The notes under the pieces were generated by a model that was given only the letters and a program-made list of their open reading frames with translations, was not told the DNA's origin and searched no databases. Below are positions 62,144 to 64,000 of a DNA stretch of 64,000 nucleotides, piece by piece. The DNA comes from Bradysia coprophila. Taxonomy: Eukaryota; Arthropoda; Insecta; Diptera; Sciaridae. Positions within the stretch are counted from its first letter, which is position 1, and each line of letters starts with the position of its first letter. The position numbers and the translations under genes are program-made. The stretch covers positions 15,082,062 to 15,146,061 of the forward strand of contig NC_050738.1 in assembly GCF_014529535.1 (NCBI RefSeq), given 5' to 3'.

Positions 62144-62330
62144 TCATCTGTTAACGTCAATTATGACAAAATAAACGTTGAACTCTGACTAATACTGTCC
62201 TATATAGTAAAAAGTTTCGTAAAATGAGGGAAGTAAAAGATGTGTTGGTTGATAATGAAAGTATTTAGACGAAAAGAAGTAACAGATTTGATAAATATAT
62301 TAAAATGTTGTGCTTGTCATCTCAGAAAGA
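62144..62330 (+). repeat. Dispersed repeat family A, copy 4
   Basis: TCATCTGTTAACGTCAA, AAAATAAACG, GGAAGTAAAAGATG, AAAAGAAGTAACAGATTTGA and GCTTGTCATCTCAGAAAG follow the family order. It is one of the more diverged copies, closest at its start to the copy at 5905. Confidence 0.55.
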
Positions 62331-62905
62331 TTGAGAACACAACGGACGAATTCGCTCTCTGAGCGAAGAGAAGAGAAAATCGTAGAAAATATTTCAATTT
62401 ATAGCAAAACCACAGGCTCGGAAGATAAAAGCTTTTCGATTTATCTTTCTATGTACCGACTGTATAATAGGCAGAGACTAAAAATGTTTTGTTAAGAAAC
62501 GATGCAAACTCTCAAAGTTAATACCATTATCCCGATCAAACGTAATTAAACCTATGCAGGCCGAATGCAAGAGAAACAAAATTGCATAAATTTGCAACAA
62601 TCGCAAGAAAAAATCAGGTCAAAGAAATCATTTTTCTACTCTCTGCTATTGCTATTTAATTGAGTTAACTTTCCAAACCCTCTGGAAAAAGAGTGGACTA
62701 AGTACATTGAAATTATAATCACATTATTTTCGTACCTACGAACGAAAGTAAGGCCATAACATAATGTTTTATGAAGTGGAAATAGTCGTAAAACAAACGA
62801 AAGGAATAAAAAAAATTGAATAATTTACTTCAACAACAACAACAACATTCAACCATCATTGTATGCTATATGAATGGTAGGAAGGAAAAAAAAAACAGAA
62901 ATTAC

Positions 62906-63048
62906 CTTGGAAAGAGCTAGATGTCCATTATTTTCTTTAACAATGGCCTCCAATTTCTCCAAATAGAATGGAATTACTTCTGTTGTTAATGTAATTTGTT
63001 TCTTTTCCTTTACTTCATCATCGGGCTCATATGAGACGACGGCAATTT
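62906..63048 (-). CDS. Internal exon of a sigma-class glutathione S-transferase
   Basis: One exon whose translation [17 protein letters not shown], then [18 protein letters not shown] and HLALSK, closely matches the C-terminal helical domain of insect sigma-class GST (GstS1: [16 protein letters not shown]...[25 protein letters not shown]). It ends at a good donor (CCAAG|GTAATT, phase 0), just where the family continues with LTWADVYF. The upstream border is set at GAAG|AAATTGCC (63048); an alternative acceptor 30 bases earlier (63078) would add codons unlike the family. The N-terminal exons would lie beyond 64000. The last exon was not found below 62906, so the gene may have a long final intron or be broken. 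The enzyme conjugates glutathione to lipid peroxidation products in flies. Confidence 0.75.
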
Positions 63049-63140
63049 CTTCATTGATATCAAGAGTTATGCAAAGTTCTTCAATAAAAATGAGACTTTA
63101 TTTTTACTCGGGGTTTCCATAGATCATTTAGCATAGCATT

Positions 63141-63332
63141 GAAATTTTACAGACGGCAACCATATCACCAGATAATTGTCGAGTCTACTACTTCTTTAAA
63201 GTTAGAATCTTTCATATGATGGAAACAAAATATTTTACTTCTTTATTTCAGCTGCAAGAAACACTTTCCTATGAAAAGCATCCACAGCCAGAGAACATCG
63301 CTTATTTTCTCGTAGTCATCGATAACAGATGA
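63141..63332 (-). repeat. Dispersed repeat family A, copy 5
   Basis: On the minus strand: TCATCTGTTATCGATGACTA, AAATAAGCGATG, AAGAAGTAAAATATTTTG, AAAGAAGTAGTAGACTCGAC, and GATATGGTTGCCGTCTGTAA. It lies between the GST exon and the unidentified ORF and accounts for most of that gap. Confidence 0.6.
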
Positions 63333-63373
63333 CATTGATTCGATCAAGTTAGTTGATCGATGATTGCTTGAAA

Positions 63374-64000
63374 ATGTCGTTGCGACTTTCTGATCCTGAA
63401 AAACCTAGAAAGAAATTTAAGAAAATAAAACGACGGAAAGGTTCAAAAAAGACCAAAAATATTGAATCAGAAGTGACCGTTTCAACAGGTTACTCCCAAG
63501 ATGTAGATCCCCCATCAACTATAATTACATCTTTGAATTCGGCTATAATAAAATGGAACCAAGAGGAGGCTCGTGGCATCGATCCGTATGAACATGGAGA
63601 TTATTCGAAAATGCCGCATGAAGCTCCGAACGAAGTAAATTTTGTTGGAGGAATAGGACCGAATACCGGTCATCATCGATCGAAAAAGTTCATTGATCGA
63701 ACGACACAAATCCAGCAGATATACAACATGAGATGTGATAATAAGACAATTTTCAATTTTTGTGAGGATCCACGACCCAGTAATATACCTTTAAGAAAGA
63801 ACATTAATGACGCTGAGAAAGCGGAAATCGTCGCTAAAAACACTGCTCGTCGAATCGTTGCAATTCAGCACGAACAACTTCCCATAGAAAAGCCGTCTGA
63901 TCAATCCACTTTAACTGAACAAGTACGGGAACATACATCAGATGCCTGCCTCGAAGACTATCAATTCACTGACAATAAACAAGCGAGCCTGGAGATACGT
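63374..64000 (+). CDS. Unidentified ORF, 5' part of a gene cut by the window end
   Basis: ATG at 63374 opens 209 codons without a stop up to the last base, the longest uninterrupted frame in the window apart from Pdi exon 2 and bmm exon 2. The N-terminus is strongly basic (PRKKFKKIKRRKGSKKTK, about residues 11-28), followed by a mostly polar region with FVGGIGPNTGHH, then RTTQIQQIYNMRCDN, and a Glu/Gln-rich stretch. No signal peptide or membrane segment is seen. Balanced amino-acid use shows it is genuinely coding. I do not recognise the family. A basic start suggests a nuclear, RNA-binding or cytoskeletal protein, but this is a guess. If the GST is intact, this gene lies inside a GST intron on the opposite strand. 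Confidence 0.65.
   Translation, partial: MSLRLSDPEKPRKKFKKIKRRKGSKKTKNIESEVTVSTGYSQDVDPPSTIITSLNSAIIKWNQEEARGIDPYEHGDYSKMPHEAPNEVNFVGGIGPNTGHHRSKKFIDRTTQIQQIYNMRCDNKTIFNFCEDPRPSNIPLRKNINDAEKAEIVAKNTARRIVAIQHEQLPIEKPSDQSTLTEQVREHTSDACLEDYQFTDNKQASLEIR

Larger units (their letters stand above)
60302..62905. other. Gene-poor stretch with a TIR element
   Basis: Contains a 991-bp element with terminal inverted repeats (60914-61904), a hairpin inside it (about 61358-61482), and a family A repeat (62144-62330). The missing 3' exon of the sigma-class GST should lie on the minus strand below 62906, but I could not find it here. Confidence 0.5.

Noticed and set aside
1..64000. CRISPR arrays, operons, ribosome-binding sites, phage or plasmid features
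   Set aside because: None seen, and spliced fly genes with T-box and insulin families show this is eukaryotic nuclear DNA.

Overview
The window is AT-rich eukaryotic nuclear DNA with multi-exon genes, GT-AG introns (from 57 bp to about 8.9 kb) and many inverted-repeat mobile elements. The recognisable genes (insulin-like peptide, Pdi, brummer lipase, the T-box gene brachyenteron, a sigma-class GST exon) read like fly genes, and brummer and brachyenteron match their Drosophila counterparts most closely. I infer a dipteran, probably a lower (nematoceran) fly; the species cannot be fixed from sequence alone.

Layout. 1-2690: no gene, one inverted-repeat element. 2691-3146 (-): complete two-exon insulin-like peptide. 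3147-17336: about 14 kb without a supported gene, holding dispersed repeats and a 16-bp tandem array. 17337-19130 (+): complete three-exon protein disulfide isomerase with unfolded-protein-response-like promoter motifs. 19131-27981: gene-poor, with several foldback elements and a retroelement remnant. 27982-42149 (-): brummer triglyceride lipase, rebuilt from seven coding exons whose splice phases all agree; its first intron is about 8.9 kb and full of repeats. 42150-45727: foldback cluster. 45728-49134 (-): brachyenteron in eight coding exons, 504 aa. 49135-51098: a probable hAT-type element. 51099-53042 (+): two tandem paralogous genes for small single-pass membrane proteins with LPxY motifs, the least familiar genes here. 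53043-62905: gene-poor, with a stop-interrupted acidic ORF at 60026 and a 1-kb element with terminal inverted repeats at 60914. 62906-63048 (-): one exon of a sigma-class GST. 63374-64000 (+): an unidentified ORF running off the window.

How the genes relate. The main genes have separate roles: growth and metabolism signalling (insulin-like peptide), secretory protein folding (Pdi), lipid mobilisation (brummer), and hindgut and posterior mesoderm fate (brachyenteron). In flies, low insulin signalling raises brummer through FOXO, so two genes here belong to one metabolic circuit, though nothing shows local co-regulation. From memory, the Drosophila counterparts of Ilp, Pdi, bmm and byn all lie on chromosome arm 3L, which suggests this window comes from the same ancestral chromosome element.

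The most distinctive content is the tandem LPxY membrane-protein pair and a dense set of repeat families, including a family of about 200 bp defined by paired GAAGTAA(A/T)AGAT boxes and found on both strands across the window.
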